DNA of 64,000 bases from JADKCL01 sp031415375 (GCA_031415375.1 JANORP010000378.1:52796-116795); one strand, 5' to 3'; shown: positions 51,241 to 60,402, numbered from the stretch's first letter. Translations and numbers: made by a program. Notes: generated from the sequence alone by a model not told the origin.

Positions 51241-51826
51241 AACCTCTTGCATTGATTTTTCCAAGATTCAACGGGAAAGCAATCCATTTAGTCATTTCTA
51301 CCTGACCTCTGTGTTACGAGAGCATCTGGACAAAGAACTCTTCGAATGGTTGGAGCAGACTGACGCTTGGCAATCAGTCGAAACCGATTTTTATGAACAG
51401 TATGAGTTTTCGCTTCAAAGTGTCGCGCTTCCAGCTCGCTTGTCTTGCCTCGTAGCCGAGAAGACGATTCGGGAAACACGGCAAACAATGCAGGAGATAT
51501 TTTTGGTAGAGAAGCTTGATTTGGTGGGAATTGTTGCGCACAAATTGGTAGAAGGACAGCACATTGGAATTCACAACGACTTCATTGAGGGTGAAGAGAC
51601 GCATCGCCTAGTGATACAGATCAACCCCCATTGGACCGAAAGCAATGGTGGGTACCTCATGTTATTCAACTCTCAGGACGTGGAGGATGTTTCAAAAGTG
51701 ATCTCCCCGATCAACAATACTGCCTTTGGCTTTGAAATATCAAAGGATTCTCACCACGCAGTTTCCAAAATCTATGGCCTCCCTAGGTACAGCATTGTCT
51801 ACACGTTCCGGTTGCGCGACAAATGA
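51233..51826 (+). CDS. yhhC: 2-oxoglutarate Fe(II) oxygenase of the RiPP cluster, YhhC-like
   Basis: From the ATG at 51233 the protein has 197 residues. The iron facial triad is visible: His114 and Asp116 in IGIHNDFIEG and a distal His at 174 or 175 in KDSHHAVSKI, with Arg185 in LPRYSIVYTF for 2-oxoglutarate. This is a small 2OG-Fe(II) oxygenase of the kind found with cyclophane RiPPs, where it likely hydroxylates or otherwise oxidises the precursor. An ATG overlaps the maturase stop by 8 bp (ATGCCTGA). The reaction on this peptide is inferred from the cluster type. Confidence 0.8.
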   Translation: MPETSCIDFSKIQRESNPFSHFYLTSVLREHLDKELFEWLEQTDAWQSVETDFYEQYEFSLQSVALPARLSCLVAEKTIRETRQTMQEIFLVEKLDLVGIVAHKLVEGQHIGIHNDFIEGEETHRLVIQINPHWTESNGGYLMLFNSQDVEDVSKVISPINNTAFGFEISKDSHHAVSKIYGLPRYSIVYTFRLRDK

Positions 51827-52677
51827 ACCTTACCCAGTTGATCCATCGATATCTCGCAGCCCCTTTTCCTATTTGGAACCTTGAGCTGACAGAAACGCTA
51901 GTCCAGAAAAAATGGATGGAATTGGAAGGAATCGAAATTCAAAGCCGAGAGAACTACTCTACAGCTGCTAGCTATCATCAAAAAGGGATGTCTGTAGGAG
52001 TCAGATCGCAACTACAGCATGCTAGCCAACCAAAAATGTACCAGGAAGCCCCAAATGCTGAACTGCTTGGTGTCTTCTATGACAAACATGGACTAGAGCT
52101 ACTGAGTGAGCAGGATTTGAAGGAAAGTGATGCGATCGTTAAGCTTGAGGAGTCAATCGCGATGCTAGATTTGGTGCCGCATCTTGGCGCTTGTGTGGCC
52201 CTTTTGGTGAGGTCAATACAAGTTTTGAAGCAAGAGGGTCCTCAGACTGACCTCAGTTACAGTCATCCAAAGATTCCTTTCTCGATTTTCGTTTCGGTTT
52301 GTGAGGATCGCTCCATGATATCTACACTGCGTGTAGCAGAGTCCATTCTTCATGAAGCGATGCACCTATTTCTCACGCTCATAGAGGATGAGGCCCCTCT
52401 GGTGAAGGATGACGCTATTGGGAAGTTCTATTCTCCATGGAAGCACGAAAACAGGAATGCGCGGGGAATTTTGCACGGAGCTTTCGTTTTTAGGGCCATT
52501 TGGGAGTTTTGCGAGCGTTTGCGCAATGATGACCTTGCCCCCCAAGAAAAGAAGTATGTGATCAACCGTCAAACGACGATTTCAGAAGAACTGTCGTTAC
52601 TGCCAGAGTTTAGTGACAATTCGGACCTCACTAGAGATGGGGCCACCCTGATAGCAAGTCTATTGCCATTGAGCTGA
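51823..52677 (+). CDS. HExxH-type putative peptide beta-hydroxylase of the RiPP cluster
   Basis: The 284-residue protein starts at an ATG overlapping the oxygenase stop (ATGA). The metal motif is HEAMH (His177, Glu178, His181) in ESILHEAMHLFL, followed by YSPW (203-206) and GILHGAFVFRAIWEF with His218. This matches a group of HExxH proteins that accompany RiPP clusters and are described as 2-oxoglutarate-dependent peptide beta-hydroxylases rather than proteases. The N-terminal 110 residues are unlike the core and may recognise the leader. Its stop lies inside the convergent ptuB-like gene (47-bp overlap). A protease role cannot be excluded. Confidence 0.75.
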   Translation: MNLTQLIHRYLAAPFPIWNLELTETLVQKKWMELEGIEIQSRENYSTAASYHQKGMSVGVRSQLQHASQPKMYQEAPNAELLGVFYDKHGLELLSEQDLKESDAIVKLEESIAMLDLVPHLGACVALLVRSIQVLKQEGPQTDLSYSHPKIPFSIFVSVCEDRSMISTLRVAESILHEAMHLFLTLIEDEAPLVKDDAIGKFYSPWKHENRNARGILHGAFVFRAIWEFCERLRNDDLAPQEKKYVINRQTTISEELSLLPEFSDNSDLTRDGATLIASLLPLS

Positions 52678-53380
52678 ACTCGGATTCTGGCTTCATTGAT
52701 TGCAGCAAACCAATTCTGGTAGGCAAAATTATCGGATCGTCTTTATCGATATGAAATCGAGCAAGAAGCGCTTCGATCCACTGCATCTCCTTCAAAAGTC
52801 TAAAATGGAGCCTTTGACGAGCAATTACGAAGCTCTCATCACGTAACCCTAGAATCTTAATGGTTTGGCGACCTCGAAAAGTCCTGCCTTCAATTTCCCA
52901 ACCTCTAAAACGGATATGGCATCTAGGATCTTCTTTGGATGGGTTAATGAGTATTGGCTCTTCCGCATCGGCATCATGGTGGCTCTTCATTCTCTTGGTT
53001 GAATCAACCAATGGAAAGAAGTTCCTTTTCTTACTCGTGTTTGGCAACGGTTTGCAAAGCAGTAAATTCTCCCAGCTGTAAGCCAGCCAGTAGTACCCTG
53101 GAGTTAGTGATCCTCCCTTTCTCCATGGCCATTCGTCAATTCTGCCTTTTGGACGATAGTGCTCAACGGGCGGCAAATCTCCAACGAAGTAGGCCTCGCT
53201 GAAACAACATTTGTTGTGCTGACAATGCTTCAATGCTTCGACAACGGCTTTGATCTTATAGGTACGATAAAACTTAAGTTTTCTGCCTCCTTTGTCGTAT
53301 TCCAATTTCAACTCATCAGTTCTTGGCTTGCCCAATTTTTCCAATTTTGGTGGACACGGGTCTTTGAATATTTGGATCAT
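52631..53380 (-). CDS. ptuB: PtuB-like HNH nuclease of a Septu defence pair
   Basis: The 249-residue protein belongs to the TIGR02646-type HNH family. HNH elements are HNKCCFSE (about 55-62), VEHYRPKGRI with His74, then WENLLLC with Asn105 and Cys109, and an end of the domain NFFPLVD, followed by LINPSKEDPRCHI. It is translated right after the ATPase gene with a 4-bp overlap. In Septu systems PtuA ATPase controls PtuB nuclease activity, which degrades nucleic acid during phage infection. The stop is read inside the end of the convergent HExxH gene. No reverse transcriptase is present, so it is not a retron. Confidence 0.8.
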   Translation of the reverse strand: MIQIFKDPCPPKLEKLGKPRTDELKLEYDKGGRKLKFYRTYKIKAVVEALKHCQHNKCCFSEAYFVGDLPPVEHYRPKGRIDEWPWRKGGSLTPGYYWLAYSWENLLLCKPLPNTSKKRNFFPLVDSTKRMKSHHDADAEEPILINPSKEDPRCHIRFRGWEIEGRTFRGRQTIKILGLRDESFVIARQRLHFRLLKEMQWIEALLARFHIDKDDPIILPTRIGLLQSMKPESEFSSMAIDLLSGWPHL

Positions 53381-54792
53381 TTCATTAGCCCTCGTGCTTT
53401 GAGTTGTTCTGTGGCAGCTTGGATTTGATCCAAAAATCGCTGATCCTCTTCGTTTTCGGCTACAGGAATTTCGACAAGTAATCTATCTAGTTCATCCAAC
53501 CGAAGTCGATCCTCATCCGTTTTCGTATCCTGGTCAAGAATTTCCCGCCGCTCCTGAATTAAACCCTCAATCTCGGGGCTTCTGTCACTCCCAAGTCCAA
53601 AAAGCTCACCTGTCGCAAACAGTCCAATGCGGCCACCTTTGATGACATACGGCTCACTGTCAATGATCACAACCCCGTCTTCTCGTCTAAGCACAACTAG
53701 GTTCTCCGACTCGGACGCCTGAGCCATAAAGGGGCTATGGGCAGTGCAGATAAATTGAGTATTCTTGAAATGATGTACCAATTTCTTTTTGAGCGATCGT
53801 TGCCAAGATGGATGCAAATGCAGATCAATCTCATCTACCAAGACAACAGCTGGCTCGTTAAGTGGCGAATCGCTATCACGATTTCGGAGTAACATTCGAA
53901 ACGCGAGGTCGGCAATCCATGCAAACATGGTTTGATAACCAAGGCTGAGGGCTTGAAAGGGAACTAGCCCACTCGGCATCGCAATCTCCACCAATCGATC
54001 GTTTCGTTTGCCCTCCTTATAATATTCATTGACCGTTATTTTCTCTGGCGTTCCATCAAGATCTGGTAATAGGTCTGATAATACCTCTTTAACCTTCATG
54101 AAAAATCTTGTCGCTGGACCTTCTTCAGTGGTTCTAACTCTTTCGGCATTCGAATCGGAAAACAACTTGTAAAGTAGGTCCTCGGGATCAAACAACTCGT
54201 TGGAATTGGTTAACAGATTGGAGGCAGAGTCTTTGAGTAATATTTCGCTTTCAAGATTGTTTACGCCTAAATGTCTATTTGCTGCGTAGGCAAATACATT
54301 CATGGACCCAAATTCAAGCAATTCCCCTGGATTCACGTCATACTTTTCAAGTTCCCAGTTTTCAATTTCGAAAGAAATGGAATGCTCAGTTTGTTCTTTG
54401 TCAGTTGGTATTTCCCCAAGTCCGACGCCAAAGGACAGTGATGATCCCACAAACGACTTGACAGTTGCCCCCACCATTGCAATTCTTTCCCAATCAGAAT
54501 TGTTAGCCAGAACTTCGTCCATTTCTGGTTTTATCTTGACGGGGCCTGAGTTAATTTTGGGGCCTGCGCTGTCACCGTCCTTCTTTGGTAACGCCTCAAC
54601 GTCTGGCCTCATCCATGCCAAACACTTCAACAACGTCGTTTTTCCCATCCCATTGTCTCCAAGGATCAGCGTCCATCTGGCGATAGCCCCTTTTTCGTCG
54701 ACAAGCTTCAATTGGCTTTCGCCAAGACAGTTGATATTCTTTACCTTCAGTGAGGTAAAATACATCGGGGTCACACTATTTTTTTCGTCCAT
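53377..54792 (-). CDS. ptuA: PtuA-like AAA ATPase of a Septu defence pair
   Basis: The 471-residue ATPase shows Walker A ILGDNGMGKTT (43-53), a signature-like SLGYQTMFAWIADLAF, Walker B VVLVDEIDLHLHPSW and the switch His in CTAHSPFMAQ. The C-terminal region, GELFGLGSDRSPEIEGLIQ and a helical acidic tail, is typical of PtuA and related OLD/SMC-like ATPases. It should form the core of a nuclease complex with the downstream PtuB. The genes overlap by 4 bp and form one operon. The pair lies in the AT-rich island with the RiPP genes, consistent with horizontal acquisition. Confidence 0.8.
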   Translation of the reverse strand: MDEKNSVTPMYFTSLKVKNINCLGESQLKLVDEKGAIARWTLILGDNGMGKTTLLKCLAWMRPDVEALPKKDGDSAGPKINSGPVKIKPEMDEVLANNSDWERIAMVGATVKSFVGSSLSFGVGLGEIPTDKEQTEHSISFEIENWELEKYDVNPGELLEFGSMNVFAYAANRHLGVNNLESEILLKDSASNLLTNSNELFDPEDLLYKLFSDSNAERVRTTEEGPATRFFMKVKEVLSDLLPDLDGTPEKITVNEYYKEGKRNDRLVEIAMPSGLVPFQALSLGYQTMFAWIADLAFRMLLRNRDSDSPLNEPAVVLVDEIDLHLHPSWQRSLKKKLVHHFKNTQFICTAHSPFMAQASESENLVVLRREDGVVIIDSEPYVIKGGRIGLFATGELFGLGSDRSPEIEGLIQERREILDQDTKTDEDRLRLDELDRLLVEIPVAENEEDQRFLDQIQAATEQLKARGLMK

Positions 54793-54959
54793 GTCCTAAA
54801 ATTCATTTCATAAAATGTCCCCAAGTCCCAGTTTCAACCCTGGATCGAGATGGTCGGGTTCCTTGGGAAAGATAAGAAAGTTCGGCAAATGTGCCCAATC
54901 TCAACAAAACGATTTTGTCCGCTTTTTGCCCATTCCCTCCCATCTTTAAAAACAAAAGA

Positions 54960-54986
54960 CTCGGCAGCGCATTACGCACTGCCGAG
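54960..54986 (-). terminator. Rho-independent terminator of the rimP-nusA-infB operon
   Basis: An 11-bp stem (54960-54970 with 54976-54986, one G-T pair) is followed on the minus strand by TCTTTTGTTTTT. It is 21 bp after the infB stop at 55008. Confidence 0.85.
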
Positions 54987-55007
54987 ACTCCATAAGTTTC
55001 AGCGCAA

Positions 55008-58000
55008 TTACTTGAGCTTCCTGGCGACTTCCGTCGTCTTGAATTGCTCGATCACGTCGCCGATTTCGATGTCGTTGTAATTGTCGATCTGCATACCGCA
55101 GTCAAAACCACGCTTGACCTCACGCACGTCGTCTTTGAAGCGCTTGAGGGATCCCAAGCGACCTTGCTGGATGACGATGCCGTTGCGGATGAGCCTGATC
55201 GGATCCTTGCGGTTGATCTCTCCGTCCACAACCATACAACCTGCGATGGTGCCGACCTTGGTGACCTTGAAGACTTCCCTGATCTCGGCGGTGCCGGTGA
55301 TCTCTTCTCTCTTCTCGGGGGTGAGCAAGCCTTCGAGGGCGTCACGCACTTGGTTGATGGCGTCGTAGATGATGGAGTACAGACGGATGTCGATGCCCTC
55401 TGTGTCGGCCAATTTCTTGGCGTTGATGCTGGGACGCACTTGGAAGCCGATGATGATGGCATCTGATGCGGTTGCCAGCAAGACGTCGGCCTCTGTGATC
55501 TGACCCACAGCCTTGTGAATCACTTTCACGGCCACCTCGCCTTGGGAGAGCTTGAGCAAGGAGTCGCTGAGCGCCTCGACCGAGCCGTCCACGTCGCCTT
55601 TCACGATGATGTTCAATTCGCGGAAGTCGCCCAATGCCTTGCGGCGTGCCACTTCCTCGAGCGTAGGACGCTTGTTTTGACGCAATTGCTGCTCACGGTA
55701 GAGCTCGCTGCGGCGCACGGCGATGTCTTTGGCTTTGCGCTCGTCTTCATAGACGACAAAGCGGTCACCAGCTTGGGGCGTGCCCGACAGGCCGACCAAT
55801 TGCACTGGTGTCGAGGGGCCGACTTTTTTCACGCGGTTGCCGCGCTCATCCATCATGGCCCTCACACGACCGAAGTGTACGCCTGCCACGAGGGAGTCGC
55901 CGACTTCGAGTGTGCCGTCTTGTACCAGCACGGTCGCTACCACACCACGACCTTTGTCGAGACGTGCCTCGACGACGGTGCCGCTGGCAGACTTGTTTGG
56001 ATTGGCTTTGACATCGAGCATCTCGGCTTCGAGCAACACTTTCTCCAACAATTCAGGAATACCTTTTCCGGTCTTGGCGCTGATCTCTTGGCACTGGAAC
56101 TTGCCGCCCCAGTCTTCCACCAAGATGTTCATTTCGCTCAATTTCAAACGAATGTGCTCGGAGTTGGCACCCGGCTTGTCCATCTTGTTGATGGCAAAGA
56201 CCATGGGAACACCTGCGGCCTCGGCATGGTTGATGGCCTCACGCGTCTGAGGCATGATGCTATCGTCTGCCGCGATCACGATGATCACCAAGTCAGTGAC
56301 TTTGGCACCACGCGCACGCATAGCTGTAAAGGCTTCGTGACCAGGGGTATCGAGGAAGCAAATGCGCTTGCCATCGTCGTTGGTCACCTCATAAGCACCG
56401 ATGTGCTGGGTGATACCACCGGCCTCACCCGCCACGATATTGGCCTTGCGGATGTAGTCTAGCAAGGAGGTCTTACCGTGGTCCACGTGACCCATGACCG
56501 TAATGATCGGGGCGCGTGACTCAAGATCTGCAGGATCGTCGGCGTCGATCTCTGAATCTTCAAATGCTTTGTCGGCGATGTCGATGAAGCGTACTTCAAA
56601 GTCATATTCCCCGGCGAGCAGCTGGATCACGTCGGCTTCCAAACGCTGGTTGATGGACACAAAGAGGCCCAACTCCATACATTTACCAATGATCTCAGTC
56701 ACTGGGATGTCCATCATGTTAGCCAATTCATTGGCGGTGATGAACTCGGTGACCTCCAAGATGCTGGCTTCGTCGGCCCGCAATTGCGCTTCGTTCTCAC
56801 GTTTACGAGCATCGGAGTCCCTTTTACCTCTCCTCAGACGCTGGCGTGAGCGCCCTGCGCCTTTGCGCATGTCTGCGAGTGTGCTTTTGATGATGTCGCT
56901 GATCTCTTTTTCAGAGGCGTCATCTTTCTTCTTCTTATCAGCGGCAGTGACTGGCGTGTTGGGCCCGCGTTTGACCGGAGCTCCTGTATTAGGTCTGCCT
57001 GTCTGTGGCGTGCCAGGCTTGGCCGGCGTGGTGCCCGTCTGCCCGGGTGTAGTGCCTGGCAATCCTGCTGGCTTTTTCCGCTTGCGTTTGCGTTTGCGCT
57101 TTTTCTTGTCGGCATCGTCGCCCGACTCGTCGGTCGTGGCGGGAGTGCCGCTTGCTGCTGCACCAGCTGTAAGCTTGGGCTTGGGCTTCTTGCCTGAGAG
57201 CGCATCAAGGTCGATTTTACCTTTGACGATAAGACCGGCCAATTTGGGGGAGTGATCGGAGGCTCTTACGACAGCATTTTCGACTTCGACCTCTGCTTCA
57301 GGGGCGACTGCCACGGGTGGCACCACGATGAGAGGCGCTGAGACCACCACGGGTGGCTGCTCTGCGACGACTTCGTGCACGACCTCTACAGGCTTTTGTT
57401 GCGGCACTTCGATCTTGGGTTGCTCCACGATGGGGGCTTCGACCTTGACCTCTGGCTGCTCTACCTTGGGAGTTTCGACAACTTTGACTTCCTCAACGAC
57501 GACGGGCTTTTCGACGACGACCGGCTGCTCGACCACGATTGGTGCGACCACTACTGGTGCAACCACAGGTTCGGCGATGGGTGTGACGACTGGGGCTACC
57601 TCGATCGGCGTGACGACTGCCTCGACGACAGGTTCAGAAACCTTGGCGACGGGAGTTTCGACGACTTTTGCTTCTGGCTCCTCTTTGGGCTTGGGTTTCC
57701 TGCCCGAGAGTGCATCCAGATCGATCATCCCTTTGACCTTGAGGCCTGGCACACGTGCGCTGAGTTCCTCTTTGACCACTTCTGCCGGCTTATCGACGAC
57801 AGTATCACCTTTTTGGGCTGACTTGGGATGATCAAGATACCCTTTGCGCAATTGCTCGGCCGACAACGGTTCTTCGTCGTCCTGCTCTGGGGAATCTTCA
57901 CGGTGCAGACGTTTTTCCTGCTTGGCTTCCTTGATTTGATCGACCTTTTGCTTCAGTATTTTTTCTGAGGCAAACTCTTTCATCAAGACGTTGTACATCT

Positions 58001-58136
58001 CATCGCTGAGCTTCTCATTGGGGGAATTGGTGACGGTAAAGCCCTTAGCCGCCAAGTGATCCACCAATGTTAGGCTCCCTGTATTGAGCTCTTTGGCTAC
58101 CTTAAAAAGACGATGTTTCTGTTTCTCTTCTGACAT
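55008..58136 (-). CDS. infB: Translation initiation factor IF-2
   Basis: A 1,042-residue IF-2. The N-terminus, MSEEKQKHRLFKVAKELN, is an IF2 N-terminal domain. A long low-complexity linker follows (about 100-440), rich in Val, Pro, Glu and Lys, containing two near copies of a KIDLDALSG motif. The GTPase domain starts with GHVDHGKTS at about residues 547-555, followed by DTPGHEAF and NKMDKPG. Domains II to IV end at DVIEQFKTTEVARKLK. IF-2 brings initiator tRNA to the ribosome. It is the last gene of rimP-nusA-infB, 24 bp after nusA. The Val/Pro linker length is typical for Bacteroidota. Confidence 0.97.
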   Translation of the reverse strand: MSEEKQKHRLFKVAKELNTGSLTLVDHLAAKGFTVTNSPNEKLSDEMYNVLMKEFASEKILKQKVDQIKEAKQEKRLHREDSPEQDDEEPLSAEQLRKGYLDHPKSAQKGDTVVDKPAEVVKEELSARVPGLKVKGMIDLDALSGRKPKPKEEPEAKVVETPVAKVSEPVVEAVVTPIEVAPVVTPIAEPVVAPVVVAPIVVEQPVVVEKPVVVEEVKVVETPKVEQPEVKVEAPIVEQPKIEVPQQKPVEVVHEVVAEQPPVVVSAPLIVVPPVAVAPEAEVEVENAVVRASDHSPKLAGLIVKGKIDLDALSGKKPKPKLTAGAAASGTPATTDESGDDADKKKRKRKRKRKKPAGLPGTTPGQTGTTPAKPGTPQTGRPNTGAPVKRGPNTPVTAADKKKKDDASEKEISDIIKSTLADMRKGAGRSRQRLRRGKRDSDARKRENEAQLRADEASILEVTEFITANELANMMDIPVTEIIGKCMELGLFVSINQRLEADVIQLLAGEYDFEVRFIDIADKAFEDSEIDADDPADLESRAPIITVMGHVDHGKTSLLDYIRKANIVAGEAGGITQHIGAYEVTNDDGKRICFLDTPGHEAFTAMRARGAKVTDLVIIVIAADDSIMPQTREAINHAEAAGVPMVFAINKMDKPGANSEHIRLKLSEMNILVEDWGGKFQCQEISAKTGKGIPELLEKVLLEAEMLDVKANPNKSASGTVVEARLDKGRGVVATVLVQDGTLEVGDSLVAGVHFGRVRAMMDERGNRVKKVGPSTPVQLVGLSGTPQAGDRFVVYEDERKAKDIAVRRSELYREQQLRQNKRPTLEEVARRKALGDFRELNIIVKGDVDGSVEALSDSLLKLSQGEVAVKVIHKAVGQITEADVLLATASDAIIIGFQVRPSINAKKLADTEGIDIRLYSIIYDAINQVRDALEGLLTPEKREEITGTAEIREVFKVTKVGTIAGCMVVDGEINRKDPIRLIRNGIVIQQGRLGSLKRFKDDVREVKRGFDCGMQIDNYNDIEIGDVIEQFKTTEVARKLK

Positions 58137-58160
58137 AAATCGATTTGGTCTCCCACCATA

Positions 58161-59417
58161 TTAATCTTCAAACTCGGCTACGAGAATCGCCATCACTTCC
58201 ATAATCGTCTCGCGGTCGAGGTCCGTCCTGCGTTCCAAGTCATCGACGCTGAGTTCGAGCACTGCCTTGGCGGTATCGCAACCGATGGCTTTGAGCTCAT
58301 TGATGACCCACTCGTCGATTTCGTCGCTGAATTCTTCCAAATCTACGTCCTCTTCGTCATGCTCCATTTCGCGGAAGACGTCGATTTCATAGCCGGTGAG
58401 GCGGCTGGCAAGCTTGATGTTTTGCCCACTCTTGCCGATGGCCAAGGATACTTGGTCGGGCTTGAGGAAGACTTGCGCCTTCTTGGTGCCTTCATCGAGT
58501 TTGATGGTGCTGATTTTTGCGGGGCTCAGTGCCCGCTGTATGTAGAGCTGATCATTGCTCGTGTAGTTGATCACGTCAATGTTTTCATTGCGCAACTCGC
58601 GCACGATACCATGGATACGCGAACCTTTCATACCGACACAGGCCCCGACGGGGTCGATGCGGTCGTCATAGCTTTCTACAGCCACCTTAGCGCGCTCGCC
58701 TGGCTCGCGCACGATACCTTTGATGGTAATGAGGCCGTCGTAGATCTCGGGGACTTCTTGCTCGAAGAGTTTCTCCAAGAAGAGGCCCGAGGCACGGGAG
58801 ATAATGCAGTGAGGATTGCCATTGCGCTGCTCGACATCGATGATGACGGCGCGAATAGTGTCTCCCTTGCGAAAACGGTCCTTGGCGATTTGCTCATTCT
58901 TGGGAAGGAGCAGTTCATTGCCCTCATGGATGACCATGATTTCATTGCGCCAGATTTGATACACTTCACCCACGATGATTTCACCGACAAGTTCTTTGTA
59001 TTTTTCAAAGATGACCTGCTTCTCGAGGTCTCTGATTTTTTGCGTAAGGGTCTGCTTGGCAGTCTGTACCATCTTGCGGCCAAAGTCTAGAAACTTGACT
59101 TCGTCGGCCATTTGCTCACCAATCTCCACATCCTCATCGACTGTCAGCGCTTCAGACAATGAGATTTGGGTAGCCTCGTCTTCCACTTCGCCATCCTCAA
59201 CGATTTCGCGTTCACGGAAGGCTTGTATATCACCTTTATCGACGTTGATGATCACGTCGAAGTTGTCGTCTGAACCAAACTTTTTGCGAATCATTGTGCG
59301 AAACACCTCTTCCAACACGCCCATGAGCGTAGCGCGGTCGATGTTTTTGGACCTGGCAAATTCTGCAAAGGATTCGACCAGGCTCTCTTTATTCTCGCTT
59401 TCTTTCTTTTTCGCCAT
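58161..59417 (-). CDS. nusA: Transcription termination/antitermination factor NusA
   Basis: The 418-residue protein has the NusA N-terminal domain (LVESFAEFARSKNIDRATLM), an S1 domain near residues 135-200 (GEIIVGEVYQIWRNEIMV), KH1 and KH2 domains (RIDPVGACVGMKGSRI and SLAIGKSGQNIKLASRLTG), and a short acidic C-terminal end. NusA binds RNA polymerase and nascent RNA and modulates pausing and termination. The start is 3 bp after the rimP stop, and infB follows after 24 bp, the conserved order in most bacteria. Confidence 0.97.
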   Translation of the reverse strand: MAKKKESENKESLVESFAEFARSKNIDRATLMGVLEEVFRTMIRKKFGSDDNFDVIINVDKGDIQAFREREIVEDGEVEDEATQISLSEALTVDEDVEIGEQMADEVKFLDFGRKMVQTAKQTLTQKIRDLEKQVIFEKYKELVGEIIVGEVYQIWRNEIMVIHEGNELLLPKNEQIAKDRFRKGDTIRAVIIDVEQRNGNPHCIISRASGLFLEKLFEQEVPEIYDGLITIKGIVREPGERAKVAVESYDDRIDPVGACVGMKGSRIHGIVRELRNENIDVINYTSNDQLYIQRALSPAKISTIKLDEGTKKAQVFLKPDQVSLAIGKSGQNIKLASRLTGYEIDVFREMEHDEEDVDLEEFSDEIDEWVINELKAIGCDTAKAVLELSVDDLERRTDLDRETIMEVMAILVAEFED

Positions 59418-59420
59418 TGT

Positions 59421-59903
59421 TCAATCGAATGATATTTCAATTTTTGCCTCTTGTATCGCGTCAAACGCAATCAATAGAGGTGGATTTTCAATGTTTTCAG
59501 ACTTCTTGGGCTTCTTTTTGGGGTCAAGCAACAGGGAAATACCCACCTCACTGACCTCCTCCAAAACACCTACGACCGTCTCCCCTTCCAAGATCTTCAC
59601 TTTCAGCCTGCGCCCTACGTTCTTGCTGTATTGGCGGGGGATCTTGAGCCCACGGCTCAAGCCAGGTGAACTTACTTCCAGCGAAAATGGAAATTCAAAA
59701 GGATCGGTTTCCTCCAACCAGGCGCTCAGCTTGCGGCTGATACGGGCGCACTTGTCGATCGTAATGCCTTCGTCGGTGTCCACCAAAAATGAAAGAACGC
59801 TTTTCGGGCCCCTGACAAAGCTCAACTCCACTACAAATACGTCTGGAAAATTGGCGTCAACCAATTCTCGCATCGTCTTTTCCGCTTCTTCAAAACCTTG
59901 CAT
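59421..59903 (-). CDS. rimP: Ribosome maturation factor RimP
   Basis: Starting from the ATG at 59903 the protein has 160 residues; a GTG two codons upstream is an alternative. RimP signs are VVELSFVRGPKSVLSFLVD, GITIDKCARISRKLSAWL and FSLEVSSPGLSRGL, the last a near-invariant family motif. RimP assists maturation of the 30S subunit. It is the first gene of the rimP-nusA-infB operon and is preceded by a good Bacteroidota promoter on the same strand. Confidence 0.95.
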   Translation of the reverse strand: MQGFEEAEKTMRELVDANFPDVFVVELSFVRGPKSVLSFLVDTDEGITIDKCARISRKLSAWLEETDPFEFPFSLEVSSPGLSRGLKIPRQYSKNVGRRLKVKILEGETVVGVLEEVSEVGISLLLDPKKKPKKSENIENPPLLIAFDAIQEAKIEISFD

Positions 59904-59964
59904 CTGCACGAAATAAAAAAGGGAGAATCATTCCCCCCTCAACTCACATGATTCAAAATCAGCA

Positions 59965-59996
59965 CAAAGGTACATTAATAATTAGCATTTTCAAAA
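59965..59996 (-). promoter_or_regulatory. Promoter of rimP-nusA-infB
   Basis: Minus strand TTTTG (59992-59996), 19 nt, then TACCTTTG (59965-59972), an exact match to the Bacteroidota TTG / TAnnTTTG promoter. It lies 61 bp before the rimP ATG. This is the best promoter in the window. Confidence 0.8.
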
Positions 59997-60093
59997 CCTA
60001 ATTCTATTATCCACCATCGTTTTTTGGTTTTCCGACACATCATCGCCCCAATTTCTTTCATGCCAGCCCAATTTTGGGTTAATTTGCACCGAC

Positions 60094-60399
60094 ATGGAAC
60101 TGCACGATCTCGTACAAACCTCTGACCTGCTCCAGAAAAACTGGGGCCTCGCTCCGCCGTCGCAACTCGATTGGGAATCTTTGCGCGAAGCGCTAAGGCT
60201 GCAATTGGAGTACATGATCGCCAACAATTTTGAGTTCCTTGTGCAGACCATGTACCGCTTGGATGTGGATGAATCGAAGTTTCGGCAGGCCCTCTCCTTG
60301 CCAATTGCGGCCGATCGGGCGGCAACTTTGGCAACTATCATTGTGGACCGCGAGTTGCAGAGGCTGGAAACTTGGCGCAAGTATAGCGGCCACATTTGA
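60094..60399 (+). CDS. Conserved hypothetical protein (101 residues)
   Basis: A small soluble, mostly helical protein with no recognised domain. Segments such as YMIANNFEFLVQTMYRLDVDE and IVDRELQRLETWRKYSG look conserved in style, and the gene is followed 3 bp later by the MATE transporter, with which it likely shares a transcript. Divergent from rimP, with 190 bp between the starts. Function unknown. Confidence 0.7.
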   Translation: MELHDLVQTSDLLQKNWGLAPPSQLDWESLREALRLQLEYMIANNFEFLVQTMYRLDVDESKFRQALSLPIAADRAATLATIIVDRELQRLETWRKYSGHI

Positions 60400-60402
60400 C
60401 CT

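Noticed and set aside
52631..54792. The HNH/ATPase pair considered as part of a retron (Ec78 type)
   Set aside because: No reverse transcriptase gene and no msr/msd-like RNA were found nearby; a plain Septu pair fits better.
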